From: Desulfurococcus amylolyticus Z-533
GTDB lineage: Archaea > Thermoproteota > Thermoprotei_A > Sulfolobales > Desulfurococcaceae
DNA length: 64,000 nt
Reading direction: 5' to 3'
Assembly: GCF_000513855.1 (NCBI RefSeq)
Contig: NZ_KI911318.1
Span: 696,484 to 760,483 of the forward strand
The notes below the pieces were generated by a model, which was not told the DNA's origin, searched no databases, and saw nothing but the letters and a program-made list of their open reading frames with translations. Shown in pieces: positions 1 through 8,897 of this stretch. The translations under genes and the position numbers were made by a program. How positions within the stretch are numbered: the stretch's first letter is position 1; the number at the start of each line of letters is the position of its first letter.

Positions 1-380
1 GATCTCCCAGTGTTCACTATTCTTACGCCATGCCTCTCCCCAAGGTATAAAGTATACTTCTCGGCGGTAGTGTTGCTAACGCTGTTTTTCAATATTGACG
101 CGTGTACCTCACTATTACCGAGCAAGTGTTTCTCCAGGATCACTGATGGATCATAGGGGTTGTCAACGGCTAAGAGTAGCCCACCCTCCTTTATGTAGCC
201 AGCCCTCCTCACTATCCTCTCAGCTATATCCCTGCATCTATGTCTCACTATACAGAGCATTGTGTAGCATGTTATAGCTACATCTCTACACTCGTATGCC
301 TCGAGTAATGCCTTAAGCTCTCCTCGTCCAAGGGCCTCGTTGTCTCCTCTTAGCAGGAAGTAGTTAACTAATGCCTTCAT
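1..380 (-). CDS. tRNA (guanine-10-N2) methyltransferase, Trm-G10/Trm11 type (partial)
   Basis: Open reading frame leaving the window at base 1, with an ATG at 380. About 126 residues are visible and they start MKALVNYFLLRGDNEALGRG, which matches the N-terminal ferredoxin-like/THUMP region of archaeal Trm-G10 enzymes (a conserved Y-F-L-L-x-G-x-x-x-x-L-x-x-x-E-L-x-A-L-L-E pattern). This family uses S-adenosylmethionine to methylate N2 of G10 in tRNA. The catalytic NPPY domain lies beyond the window edge, so the function rests on the N-terminal pattern only. It lies 19 bases downstream of the PRPP synthetase gene on the same strand, so the two are probably cotranscribed. Confidence 0.72.
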   Translation of the reverse strand, partial: MKALVNYFLLRGDNEALGRGELKALLEAYECRDVAITCYTMLCIVRHRCRDIAERIVRRAGYIKEGGLLLAVDNPYDPSVILEKHLLGNSEVHASILKNSVSNTTAEKYTLYLGERHGVRIVNTGR

Positions 381-399
381 ACCCGGGACCACGGTTACC

Positions 400-1305
400 C
401 TAGGCCTGGATTAACTCTCTCAACATGCTGGCTATCCTCGACGATATATCAACATACTCTACTAACGGGTGCTCCAGCCTTGCGCTAAGCGTGTTAGCTA
501 ATATTATTCTCTGGACACCCGCATCCATAATCCTCGATAACGCATTACCGATCATCAATCCATGGGATGCAGCGACAAATATTCTTCTAGCTCCCTGCTT
601 CAAGAGGATCCTTGATGCCTCGGCGATTGTCCCACCCGTGCTTATTATGTCATCGACTATCACGACATCCCTTCCCTCGACGCTCACCTCTCTAGGGGCA
701 TAGCTCACGGCCCCGGTCACCCTGTCCCTTGATTTAACCAGGTAATCGTAGTCTAAGCCAATGCTTTCAGCTGCAAACCTGGCTCTCTCCAAGGCACCTT
801 TATCAGGGGCGAGGATGACCGGCTTATCCAGCTTATCCACCACTGCTTTAACAAGGAGGTCTGAGACAAGGATGTTTACAAGGTACGGCTTGAAATCGCT
901 TAGCAGGCTATTGCTATGGAAGTCCACAACTACGAGCCTGCTATAACCGGCTGATTTAAGGATCCGTAACACTGTTGAGGCCGATACAGGCTCTCCCGGC
1001 ATAAATACCTTGTCCTGCCTTGAGTAGGCCAGGTATGGTATTACCCCGATGAACTCTCTTGCCTGATTCCTTGCCAGGGCGTCGGCTAGGATTAATAATT
1101 TCAGAAGGGATTGATCCTGCATAGGGTACATGGTTGAAATAACGAGGATCGTGGAATCCCTTACCTTATCCGGCTCCTCAAGCCTCACGTATTGCTCTCC
1201 GTCGGGGAACACTTTCTCCGTGATACCGATTACTTCGGCATTGACTCCCCTAGCTATATTGAATCCATCAGGGTAGTTACCGGTTACAACAGCCTTAATC
1301 AACAC
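400..1305 (-). CDS. prs: Ribose-phosphate pyrophosphokinase (PRPP synthetase)
   Basis: 301 residues, the usual length for the short archaeal enzyme that makes 5-phosphoribosyl diphosphate from ribose 5-phosphate and ATP. Visible signatures are FPDGEQYVRL (residues 33-42), the conserved YSRQDK loop (94-99), VVDFHSNSL (126-134, with DFH where many enzymes have DLH) and the PRPP-binding loop VVDDIISTGGT (216-226). The start is a GTG at 1303-1305 preceded by GGTGAC. The gene is divergent from the radical SAM gene at 1355 and probably leads an operon with the Trm-G10 gene. PRPP feeds nucleotide, histidine and tryptophan synthesis in the cytoplasm. Confidence 0.95.
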   Translation of the reverse strand: MLIKAVVTGNYPDGFNIARGVNAEVIGITEKVFPDGEQYVRLEEPDKVRDSTILVISTMYPMQDQSLLKLLILADALARNQAREFIGVIPYLAYSRQDKVFMPGEPVSASTVLRILKSAGYSRLVVVDFHSNSLLSDFKPYLVNILVSDLLVKAVVDKLDKPVILAPDKGALERARFAAESIGLDYDYLVKSRDRVTGAVSYAPREVSVEGRDVVIVDDIISTGGTIAEASRILLKQGARRIFVAASHGLMIGNALSRIMDAGVQRIILANTLSARLEHPLVEYVDISSRIASMLRELIQA

Positions 1306-1354
1306 GAGTCACCAGTATATTATAATACGGGTCTAAACAATTTTATTTAAGAGG
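1306..1354. promoter_or_regulatory. Divergent promoter between prs and the AmmeMemoRadiSam gene
   Basis: Only 49 bases separate two divergent starts. The segment around 1315-1328 (GTATATTATAATAC) is A/T-only in its core and nearly palindromic, so it could act as a TATA element in both directions. For the plus-strand gene it lies about 27-40 bases before the ATG, consistent with a very short leader. This is inferred from spacing only. Confidence 0.4.
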
Positions 1355-2437
1355 ATGAGAAGCTTGAAGTTCTCCCCCGACCTACCATGGGTTAGGGAAG
1401 CAGATTTCTGGGAGCCCCTTGGAGACGGAAGGGTACGCTGTAACCTTTGCCATAGGAGATGCATCATAGTGCCGGGAGCCTATGGGGCATGCGGTGTTAG
1501 ATATAATCATGAAGGCAGGCTCTACACGCTGGTGTATGGGCTGCTTACAGCGGCTAACCCAGACCCCATAGAGAAGAAGCCCTTAATGCACTTCAACCCC
1601 GGTGCATGCACATTCTCTATTTCAACAGTCGGATGCAACTTCTACTGTAGATTCTGCCAGAACTGGGTGCTCAGCCAGTCAAGGAGGGATGGTGCCTTCG
1701 GGAAGCCATATGAACCCCGGGAAGTGGTCGAAGAGGCCTTAGGTAACGGCTGTGATGGAATAAGCTACACATATAATGAGCCAACAATATTCTACGAGTT
1801 CATGTACGATGTTGCAAGGCTTGCCAAGGAGAAGGACTTGTTCAACACGATGGTCACAAACGGCTATATGACACCTGAGGCCATTAGGAAGCTCGGTAAA
1901 CTCATGGATGCGGCAACCGTTGACTTCAAGGCCTCAGGTAATAAGGAGTTCTATAGGAGGTACATGGGTGTACTGGATCCCTCACCAATATACGAGAGCC
2001 TCATCGAGATGAAGAGACAGGGTTGGTGGATCGAAGTGACGAGCCTCATTGTTCCAGGTGTCGGCGATAGAATAGAGGATACGGCGGGCCTTGCTAAATG
2101 GATTGCCGAGAACCTCGGAGAGGAGACGCCATTCCACCTCCTGAGATTTCACCCAGACTACCTGGCGCAGGATATCCCTCCAACACCTGTTAAGACGTTA
2201 GAGAGGCATGCTGAAGCGGCTAGAGAGGCGGGATTAAAGCATGTTTACATAGGTAATGTGTGGGGGCATCCCTTAGAGAATACCTATTGTCCTAGATGCG
2301 GCTCCCTTGTTGTGGAGAGAAACGGCTTCTATATTATCGATTGGAGGCTCGGAGAGGATTTTAAATGCCCTAAATGCGGTTATAGATTGAACTTTGCAGG
2401 AAGATTCCGCGGTAATAAGGGATACATGTATTGGTGA
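1355..2437 (+). CDS. AmmeMemoRadiSam-system radical SAM enzyme
   Basis: 360 residues. The radical SAM 4Fe-4S motif is C94-x3-C98-x2-C101 within GCNFYCRFCQNW. A Cys-rich N-terminal stretch (C29, C32, C36, C46) precedes it, and a C-terminal zinc ribbon (two CPxCG pairs, about residues 312-346) follows; both are typical of the PflA-related protein found with AMMECR1 and Memo domain proteins. The substrate is unknown in the family and the partner genes are not visible in this window. The start ATG is preceded by AGAGG. The GPN GTPase begins 6 bases after the stop, indicating an operon. Confidence 0.85.
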   Translation: MRSLKFSPDLPWVREADFWEPLGDGRVRCNLCHRRCIIVPGAYGACGVRYNHEGRLYTLVYGLLTAANPDPIEKKPLMHFNPGACTFSISTVGCNFYCRFCQNWVLSQSRRDGAFGKPYEPREVVEEALGNGCDGISYTYNEPTIFYEFMYDVARLAKEKDLFNTMVTNGYMTPEAIRKLGKLMDAATVDFKASGNKEFYRRYMGVLDPSPIYESLIEMKRQGWWIEVTSLIVPGVGDRIEDTAGLAKWIAENLGEETPFHLLRFHPDYLAQDIPPTPVKTLERHAEAAREAGLKHVYIGNVWGHPLENTYCPRCGSLVVERNGFYIIDWRLGEDFKCPKCGYRLNFAGRFRGNKGYMYW

Positions 2438-2443
2438 CCCTAG

Positions 2444-3229
2444 ATGCCGTACTTCGTAGTGGTGTTGGGAACCGCCGGAAGCGGTAAGACCTCGTTAACT
2501 AGTGCATTATACACGTATCTAACATCACACCAGCTTGATGCAGCAATAATAAACCTCGACCCAGCTGTCGAGGAGATCCCATATGACCCGGATATAGATG
2601 TAAGGGACTACGTGGATGCCCGTGAAGTCATGAGGAAGACGGGTTTAGGTCCTAACGGCGCGTTGATAGCATCCATAGATATGCTGATATCCAATATACA
2701 GGAGCTCCAGGACCTCGTAGATAGCTTGAAAGCGAATTACATATTGATTGATACCCCTGGCCAAATGGAGCTCTTCGCCTTCAGAGACACCGGCTCGATC
2801 GTGTTGAGATCCTTGATCGGTAATGCAAAAGCCGTCTCATTATATCTCATGGATTCTGTGCATATGGTCCGGAGCTCCAATATATTCTCATCACTACTCT
2901 TGGCGGCATCGACATATGTGAGGCTGGGATATCCCCAGGTAAATGTGTTGACGAAGACTGATCTACTTGGAGACGGAGTGTTAGAGGAGCTTTTAAACAT
3001 GTTTGAAGACCCTGAGGCACTGGCTTCCATGATAGTTAATGATAGGGAGGCCAGTATGATATGGGATGAAACAGAGATCTCCCAGCTCCTCGAGAAACTA
3101 TTGGTATTCGATATAGTACCGGTCTCCAACACCGCGGGAGAGGGATTTGATTCTCTTTACGCAGCGATACAGAGGGTTCTAGCTGGGGGCGAAGACTATT
3201 TAACAGAAGAGCCAAACCCAGTGTTGTAA
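2444..3229 (+). CDS. GPN-loop GTPase
   Basis: 261 residues. It has a Walker A motif GTAGSGKTS (9-17) and the family-defining Gly-Pro-Asn insertion at residues 69-71 (GLGPNGALI). DTPGQMELF is the G3 motif and TKTDLLGD the NKxD-like G4 motif. GPN GTPases are homodimers whose eukaryotic relatives help assemble or import RNA polymerase II; the archaeal role is not established. It follows the radical SAM gene by 6 bases. Its 3' end overlaps the convergent HAD gene by 34 bases. Confidence 0.9.
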   Translation: MPYFVVVLGTAGSGKTSLTSALYTYLTSHQLDAAIINLDPAVEEIPYDPDIDVRDYVDAREVMRKTGLGPNGALIASIDMLISNIQELQDLVDSLKANYILIDTPGQMELFAFRDTGSIVLRSLIGNAKAVSLYLMDSVHMVRSSNIFSSLLLAASTYVRLGYPQVNVLTKTDLLGDGVLEELLNMFEDPEALASMIVNDREASMIWDETEISQLLEKLLVFDIVPVSNTAGEGFDSLYAAIQRVLAGGEDYLTEEPNPVL

Positions 3230-3804
3230 TGCTTCCGGCTCCTAGAGCACTCCAGCCTCAAGTACTCCAATATGCTGGCTAGTTCCGTGTATGATTTAAC
3301 CCTATAGAACCTTATATCAGCCTTGATCGAGGCTTCTTCGTCATATATGGTGTCCCCGATAAAAACTATCTCGCTGTACTTGGCCTTTAAATAATTCAAC
3401 TGCTCAACCCTGTCAATAGAGTAGTCGCGTGTCACGTACTCACTAATATAGTTTGTTAGGCACAGCTTCTCCAGCAGCGGTTCAAGAGTTCTCTTACTTC
3501 TATGGGTGGCTATCACTACTTTGAATCCATTCTCCACCATTTTTATTACTTCACTGATATTGGTGCTCACTGAGCCGGGATCAAGGAGCCTTATGGAGTT
3601 TAACTCCTCCTCCTCAATCATTTCCCATGCCCGCTTCTTCTTCTCCACGGGTATATCTAGCCTGGAAAGCGATAGTCCAAGCGGCTTCAATTCATGGCTC
3701 ACACCTAGTTCTTCCCTTATTCTCCTCCTGAGTTTATCGAAGTCTACTAGGCTTGGTATCAGTGTTCCATCTACATCTATGACTATTGTCTCGATACAGC
3801 TCAT
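3196..3804 (-). CDS. HAD-superfamily hydrolase
   Basis: 202 residues. Motif I is IDVDGTLI (about 9-16, nucleophile Asp in DxDGT), with a Thr/Ser-containing motif II near VIATHRS and a motif IV-like VFIGDTIYDEE (about 147-157). A helical cap sits between motifs I and II, as in phosphoglycolate-phosphatase-like HADs. The substrate cannot be told from sequence. The last 34 bases overlap the convergent GPN GTPase gene. The gene lies 2 bases downstream of the isoaspartyl peptidase gene, on the same strand. Confidence 0.82.
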   Translation of the reverse strand: MSCIETIVIDVDGTLIPSLVDFDKLRRRIREELGVSHELKPLGLSLSRLDIPVEKKKRAWEMIEEEELNSIRLLDPGSVSTNISEVIKMVENGFKVVIATHRSKRTLEPLLEKLCLTNYISEYVTRDYSIDRVEQLNYLKAKYSEIVFIGDTIYDEEASIKADIRFYRVKSYTELASILEYLRLECSRSRKHYNTGFGSSVK

Positions 3805-3806
3805 CC

Positions 3807-4790
3807 CTAAACTACCTTTACCTTAACTGGGTGCTGTGATGCAACATATATTTCCCCATCATCCCTCATGTACCCTATTAGCATGCCATCAGTATTGTAT
3901 GCATAGAATATCCTGCCATCCCTGCTTACACCGATGAATCCGAGTGCATCCTGCCCAACGGTTTTCTCAGTATAATACATTATCTTTCCGAGCGCCTCCT
4001 CGAGATCCATGCCGCCTGAGACCTCCATGTCTAGCCTCAGACACGGCATCACCCTTATAATGTATTCACCGATCCCTGTAGCACTGCAGGCTGTAGTGCT
4101 CGACGCGTAAAACCCGGCCCCAGGTATTGGTGTGTCCCCCACTCTGCCGGGGAGCTTCAATATGACTCCCCCAGTACTTGTTGCTGCTGCCAAGACTCCT
4201 TTTTCATCCAGCGCCACAGCCCCCACTGTATCGTAGACGTTTACAAGTTCCTTGAGCATAGTGTAGTATGAGCTACCATGCCTATACACGAATTCACGTA
4301 TCTTCATATAGTAGTCCTGCTTCAAGTCTCCACCCAGTAGCTTCCTACCTGCCTGAACATATCTCTCAACAACGTGTGGAGGCGGTGGCGGCAGTGGTGG
4401 TAAACCCTTTAACACGGCTAATTCATCAGCGCTCCCGCCAGCCAGTAGTACATGGGGTGTCTCCTCCGCGACTATTCTAGCCAGTAGGATCGGGTTACGT
4501 GTAGCCTTCACAGCTGCGACAGCACCGAGGAGGCCTGTTGAAGTCATTAAACCGGCATCAAGGCTTCTCCCACCGAGTAGATCAAGGGTAGAGCCGTAGC
4601 CAGCGTTAAGGATTCCCGAGTCCTCCATGCATCTCACGGCCTCAACTACTGTGTTGAGGGCGTTATTGGATTCCCCGAGTATCCGCCAAGCACGCCTGGT
4701 ACACTCCTCGACAACCTTCTCGGCTTTAACTCTAATAGATTCGTCTCTCCAGCTTCCAGCTCCACCATGGAGAATAAGGGCCTTAACCAT
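3807..4790 (-). CDS. Isoaspartyl peptidase / L-asparaginase (Ntn hydrolase)
   Basis: 327 residues with the ATG at 4790, chosen because GGTGA lies 6 bases upstream and because the family starts at ALILHGGAGSW; an in-frame ATG at 4868 would add 26 unconserved residues. The autocleavage site is DTVGAVALD, with the nucleophilic Thr at about residue 188 releasing alpha and beta chains. The RVGDTPIPGAG and TGIGE motifs of the substrate pocket are present. The family removes isoaspartyl residues from damaged proteins or hydrolyses asparagine. A proline run (PPLPPPPP) in the linker before the cleavage site is unusual but lies in a variable region. It is followed closely by the HAD gene. Confidence 0.88.
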   Translation of the reverse strand: MVKALILHGGAGSWRDESIRVKAEKVVEECTRRAWRILGESNNALNTVVEAVRCMEDSGILNAGYGSTLDLLGGRSLDAGLMTSTGLLGAVAAVKATRNPILLARIVAEETPHVLLAGGSADELAVLKGLPPLPPPPPHVVERYVQAGRKLLGGDLKQDYYMKIREFVYRHGSSYYTMLKELVNVYDTVGAVALDEKGVLAAATSTGGVILKLPGRVGDTPIPGAGFYASSTTACSATGIGEYIIRVMPCLRLDMEVSGGMDLEEALGKIMYYTEKTVGQDALGFIGVSRDGRIFYAYNTDGMLIGYMRDDGEIYVASQHPVKVKVV

Positions 4791-4946
4791 GTTTTCACCA
4801 TCATAGTATAGATTGCCACTATAGTTTAAAACTCTAAGACAGCTATGAGTGAACCACCGTATTCCCATGGATTAGGATCCTTATATTAATAATGTATTTA
4901 ACTAGCTTCCAGATAAAGATAGATGCCAGATTCGTGGTGAGAGCGA

Positions 4947-6296
4947 ATGAGCAGTGTAGCCATGGGAAGTGACATCAACGACGAGTTATCCAAGGTCGTC
5001 TCCTCGGTCACATTTAAAAGGGAAAACCCCTTCATCCATGTATTGCCAGGTATATTTATTGCTCCAGCAGTGTTAATTATATTATACAACATCAATACAG
5101 TGTTAGACATACAGAGTATCCCTGCGACGCTGGCACCATCTACAGTGTTTATTCTCGCATATCTTATTTCCTCAGCGCTCTCATCATACTATCTACTATA
5201 CTCTATTAAGAAACACCTCTATGAAAGCAGTGTTGTAACATACTACTTCACTCGTGGGAGAGACTTCAACGGGGCCCTACTATACATACGCAGTGCTGTC
5301 ACATCATCAACTCTTCCATCACCCAGTACAGGCATCCTCCTAGTGCTTCTCACAGGCGCTTACCCAGTTATACTAGTACTTGCCAGGAAGGCTGTTAGAA
5401 GACATGTGGTAGAGGAGGAGAAGGTGTTATTGGGCCGTAATTACCTCAGGGACTACTCGATAGCCGATATTGCTTTAGATTTAGCATTAACCGTGGCCAC
5501 ACTCGGCCTCTACGCATCATATTTATCATACAGGGTCATCGAGGAGTTCAACAACCATATCACACGCGTACACGGCACCCATCCAAATCCACCTGGCCCA
5601 TTACAACAGGAGGTAACTGAGGGAGAGGGGGGTTCGCTGACTTCGCGTGTTATTGGAGTCGTGTTATTTATATTGGGGCTTACATGGGGTCTCGCCTATA
5701 TTGGTGTACCATACAGCTTTGTCTCTAATCTATCACTAGGCCTGACATGGTTCGCGTTGAACCACATACTGAGGGATAAAAGCTATCCATTCATACTCGC
5801 GGTGAACATAGCGCTAACCTATATATTGCTTATAGCAGGAGTGGCGACTGGTATAGCCGGCTACCCTGTTTACAGCGGGTTGTTTAAAGGTGTGTCAGAA
5901 AATATGAGAAGTATTGCTTCATCCACGTCGCTATACAGCCTAATAATAATGGTTTTCCTCAATAATCTCTCCATATCGATCCCATCGATTATTCCAATGG
6001 GTTCGCTTGCCCTTGCATCAGGGGTGGGTAATGCTGGGATAATAATCGGCTTGACGATTTACGGCCTCCCACTAGACACCGCTTTAAGAACGCTCTCCAT
6101 CCTACTATATCCATACGCGATCACCGAGTTACTCGCGTACTCTATACTAGCATCCTCTGTTACAAGGCTGGAAACCAGTAGAAAGTATCTTACAATAGTT
6201 TTAGCAGGTATACTACTATTACTGTTAGCAGCGGTCCTAGAGGCGATCACCATAATACAGGTACGTGGTCCAACTACTAGTAGAAGCCACCTCTAG
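4947..6296 (+). CDS. Multi-pass membrane protein with SpoIIM-like C-terminal region
   Basis: 449 residues with about nine hydrophobic segments. The C-terminal third (NNLSISIPSIIP followed by Gly-rich and LYPYAITELLAYS stretches) resembles the DUF95/stage II sporulation protein M family, integral membrane proteins of unknown archaeal function. The N-terminal half has two helical pairs separated by a cytoplasmic segment rich in charged residues (about 150-220). No catalytic motif is seen. It stands alone between oppositely oriented genes. The family assignment is tentative. Confidence 0.6.
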   Translation: MSSVAMGSDINDELSKVVSSVTFKRENPFIHVLPGIFIAPAVLIILYNINTVLDIQSIPATLAPSTVFILAYLISSALSSYYLLYSIKKHLYESSVVTYYFTRGRDFNGALLYIRSAVTSSTLPSPSTGILLVLLTGAYPVILVLARKAVRRHVVEEEKVLLGRNYLRDYSIADIALDLALTVATLGLYASYLSYRVIEEFNNHITRVHGTHPNPPGPLQQEVTEGEGGSLTSRVIGVVLFILGLTWGLAYIGVPYSFVSNLSLGLTWFALNHILRDKSYPFILAVNIALTYILLIAGVATGIAGYPVYSGLFKGVSENMRSIASSTSLYSLIIMVFLNNLSISIPSIIPMGSLALASGVGNAGIIIGLTIYGLPLDTALRTLSILLYPYAITELLAYSILASSVTRLETSRKYLTIVLAGILLLLLAAVLEAITIIQVRGPTTSRSHL

Positions 6297-6337
6297 AGTG
6301 GAGCGTCAACTATATAGGGTTGTCCAGCGGGAAGCGT

Positions 6338-7336
6338 TTACTGAGTAGTTATTGATGACTGTAGCTTCAAGAGTTCCTCCGGGGGCTCGATAACCAGCGC
6401 TAATGCCCCATATAATCCCACATCGTCCCCAAGCGTTGTTGGCTGTATCAGAGGCGGAGTTGTCACAATGTTTCTTTCTGCTTCCCTCCTTATGGGTTCA
6501 AGCAGTATATCAATGTTATTGATGAATACTCCTCCACCGATGATGACTACCTCTGGATCATATGAGTTTATCGCTGAAGCGAGCCCAGCTCCCGTTGCCT
6601 TAATAAATTGCTTCACCACCTCTAAGGCGAGGGGGTCATTGCTCCTGTATAGTGTAAATATATCTATACTTGTCACCTGCTCCCCTATTGAGATCCTCTT
6701 GGCGAGGAGACTACCTGAGGCTAGCCCTGGGTTCCTCTCAAGTAGCCACCTCGCTACTCTTGGTAAGTTTCTTCCACCAACGTAGGCCTCCCAGTGCCCG
6801 TAGCCGCCGCAACCGCACTTGAGTTCCGAGTTGTAGTCAACCACGATGTGACCTATTTCATGTGCGTTTCCCTGCTTGCCTAGTAAGAGATGATTATTCA
6901 CTATTACACCGCCCCCCACACCAGTACTCAGCGTCACGTAGAGCAGGTTCTCGAAGCTTCTTCCAGAGCCAAAGTGCTTCTCTCCCCAAGCAGCGGCTAC
7001 AGCATCGTTTACAACGTATACTCTCTTACCGAGCATTCTTTCCAGGGGTTCTAGTAGCTTTACTTCATTGAATAATAGATTAGGCGGCTTAACAATGACT
7101 CCCCTCCTTAAATCTAGTGGACCTATTGATGCCACGCCAACTGCTTCTACACTGTCTAGTACACTACTCCATTTCTCTCTAGCTTTAGCAACTATTGACT
7201 CAGCTATCGTTGTATTATTACCGGTTTTGGGTGTGGGAAAAACTATTTTATCAAGTATCCTGTCCTGACCGCACAGAGCTATCCTGGTTTTAGTTGCACC
7301 CAGATCCACCGCCAGATACCTGGCCATTCCTACCAT
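6338..7336 (-). CDS. ROK-family sugar kinase (glucokinase/hexokinase-like)
   Basis: 332 residues. It has an ATP-binding phosphate-1 motif LAVDLGATKTRIAL near the N-terminus, the sugar-binding EIGHIVVD and the ROK zinc motif CGCGGYGHWEAYVGG (about residues 164-178). Archaeal ROK enzymes phosphorylate glucose and related hexoses with ATP, which would feed the modified Embden-Meyerhof pathway. The start overlaps nothing: the preceding metG stop codon is immediately adjacent (7337), so the two genes are almost certainly cotranscribed. Another ATG nine bases downstream is possible. Confidence 0.87.
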   Translation of the reverse strand: MVGMARYLAVDLGATKTRIALCGQDRILDKIVFPTPKTGNNTTIAESIVAKAREKWSSVLDSVEAVGVASIGPLDLRRGVIVKPPNLLFNEVKLLEPLERMLGKRVYVVNDAVAAAWGEKHFGSGRSFENLLYVTLSTGVGGGVIVNNHLLLGKQGNAHEIGHIVVDYNSELKCGCGGYGHWEAYVGGRNLPRVARWLLERNPGLASGSLLAKRISIGEQVTSIDIFTLYRSNDPLALEVVKQFIKATGAGLASAINSYDPEVVIIGGGVFINNIDILLEPIRREAERNIVTTPPLIQPTTLGDDVGLYGALALVIEPPEELLKLQSSITTQ

Positions 7337-8848
7337 CTATCCCTCTTGTTTAACCTGGATTTTTCTAAAGAGTATTGGTGCATCAGTGATGGTGTATCTC
7401 TCAGTTTTCCCGGGCTCCATGTTCACTGGGTTCTCTATTTCAAACCCGAATGCAGAGGCTAGTTTCGAAGATGCCATTGGCGTGAACGGGTGAAGCAGTA
7501 TTGTTGCAACCTTGATCAGCTCCAGTAACGTATACAGCTCCTTGCTTGGATTAGACCTTTCCCAGGGCTTGGTTTCATTAATATATTGGTTAGCGTATCT
7601 AGCTATGTTCATCACGTGCTCTAGAGCCTTAGAGACCTCGTAACTCCTCATTGCATCGAGGTATGCCCCGATACCACTGCTAATTACATCGGCTACATTC
7701 TCATCAATACTCCTCTTATATACCTTGCCACCCATCTTTTTTAATGCTAGCGACCCAACTCTCCTAACCAGGTTTCCAAATGTATCGGCGAGCTCCGTGT
7801 TATAGATGCTGTCAAGTAACTCGAAGGAGACCTCGCTGTCCTTATCCGTGTTAAATATCCTTGAGAGTAGGTATCTCACGCCGTCGCTACCATTATATCT
7901 CTCCACTAGTTCCTCTATAGATATCACATTGCCGATGCTCTTACTTATCTTTAGGCCCTTGCTGATCAGATATGAGTGAACTATTACCCTCCTCGGAGGA
8001 GGCATATCTAGTGCTTTCAGCATGGAGAACCATACGGCTGTATGGAACCATAGTATGTCCTTGCCTATTATATGATGCACGTTGCTCCAGTAGAGCGTGT
8101 TCTTCTCCTTGTCATCGGGATACCCTATCCCGCTGAGATAGTTCATTAAAGCATCGAACCACACGTAGATAACGTATTTGTCATCGAATGGAACCGGGAT
8201 ACCCCACCATACTCTTTCAACAGGCCTAGCCACCGAGACATCCCTTAGTCCCTCATTCCTTATCTTGGAGGCTACTTCTCTAGCATACTGGGACGGATAT
8301 ACTATATCTTGGTTCTCAAGTACATCCAGTAAGTAATCCTTGAACTCCGATAACTTGAAGTAATACGTCTCCTCCTCCAGGTACTCCAAGGGCTTGTTAT
8401 GGATTGGACAGTAGGGCTTGCCCTCAACCTCCGTGTATTCGCCCGGTGAATAATACTTCTCACAGTCCACGCAATACATCCCACTATACTTCGCCTTATA
8501 TATCAAGCCCTTCCCGTATATGTAGTTAAATGCTTCCTTAACTGCTTTCTCATGGTAGGGATCAGTTGTCCTTATAAAATAGTCGTACGAGATATTCAAT
8601 ATTCTCCAGTACTCCCTGTACAGGTTGGCCATTTCATCAACATATTCCTTGGGGTGTTTTCCCGCCTTCTCTGCAACCCTCTGGATCTTCAATCCATGTT
8701 CATCATTACCGGTTAGGAAGAAGACCTTGCCACCAGTCAACCTGTGGAATCTTGCAAGCACGTCAGCGAATACTGTTGTATACGCGTGCCCTATATGCGG
8801 TGGTGCATTAGGGTAATATATCGGTGTAGTCACATAAAACACACTCAT
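7337..8848 (-). CDS. metG: Methionyl-tRNA synthetase
   Basis: 503 residues. The HIGH motif is PNAPPHIGHAYTT (13-25) and the KMSKS loop reads LKISKSIGN (299-307). A zinc knuckle with C126, C129 and C147 is present in the connective peptide; the fourth ligand is not a Cys and could be H150. The anticodon-binding helical domain follows residue 350. There is no C-terminal EMAP/Trbp111-like domain, so any such domain would be a separate gene elsewhere. The ROK kinase gene follows with no gap. Confidence 0.94.
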   Translation of the reverse strand: MSVFYVTTPIYYPNAPPHIGHAYTTVFADVLARFHRLTGGKVFFLTGNDEHGLKIQRVAEKAGKHPKEYVDEMANLYREYWRILNISYDYFIRTTDPYHEKAVKEAFNYIYGKGLIYKAKYSGMYCVDCEKYYSPGEYTEVEGKPYCPIHNKPLEYLEEETYYFKLSEFKDYLLDVLENQDIVYPSQYAREVASKIRNEGLRDVSVARPVERVWWGIPVPFDDKYVIYVWFDALMNYLSGIGYPDDKEKNTLYWSNVHHIIGKDILWFHTAVWFSMLKALDMPPPRRVIVHSYLISKGLKISKSIGNVISIEELVERYNGSDGVRYLLSRIFNTDKDSEVSFELLDSIYNTELADTFGNLVRRVGSLALKKMGGKVYKRSIDENVADVISSGIGAYLDAMRSYEVSKALEHVMNIARYANQYINETKPWERSNPSKELYTLLELIKVATILLHPFTPMASSKLASAFGFEIENPVNMEPGKTERYTITDAPILFRKIQVKQEG

Positions 8849-8897
8849 GTTAGACCGCCACTGAATCCTTATTCATTGAGAGTTGATTAATGTTGTC

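Noticed and set aside
3196-3229. Convergent 34-base overlap of GPN GTPase and HAD genes as antisense regulation
   Set aside because: Short tail-to-tail overlaps are common in compact archaeal genomes and need no special explanation.
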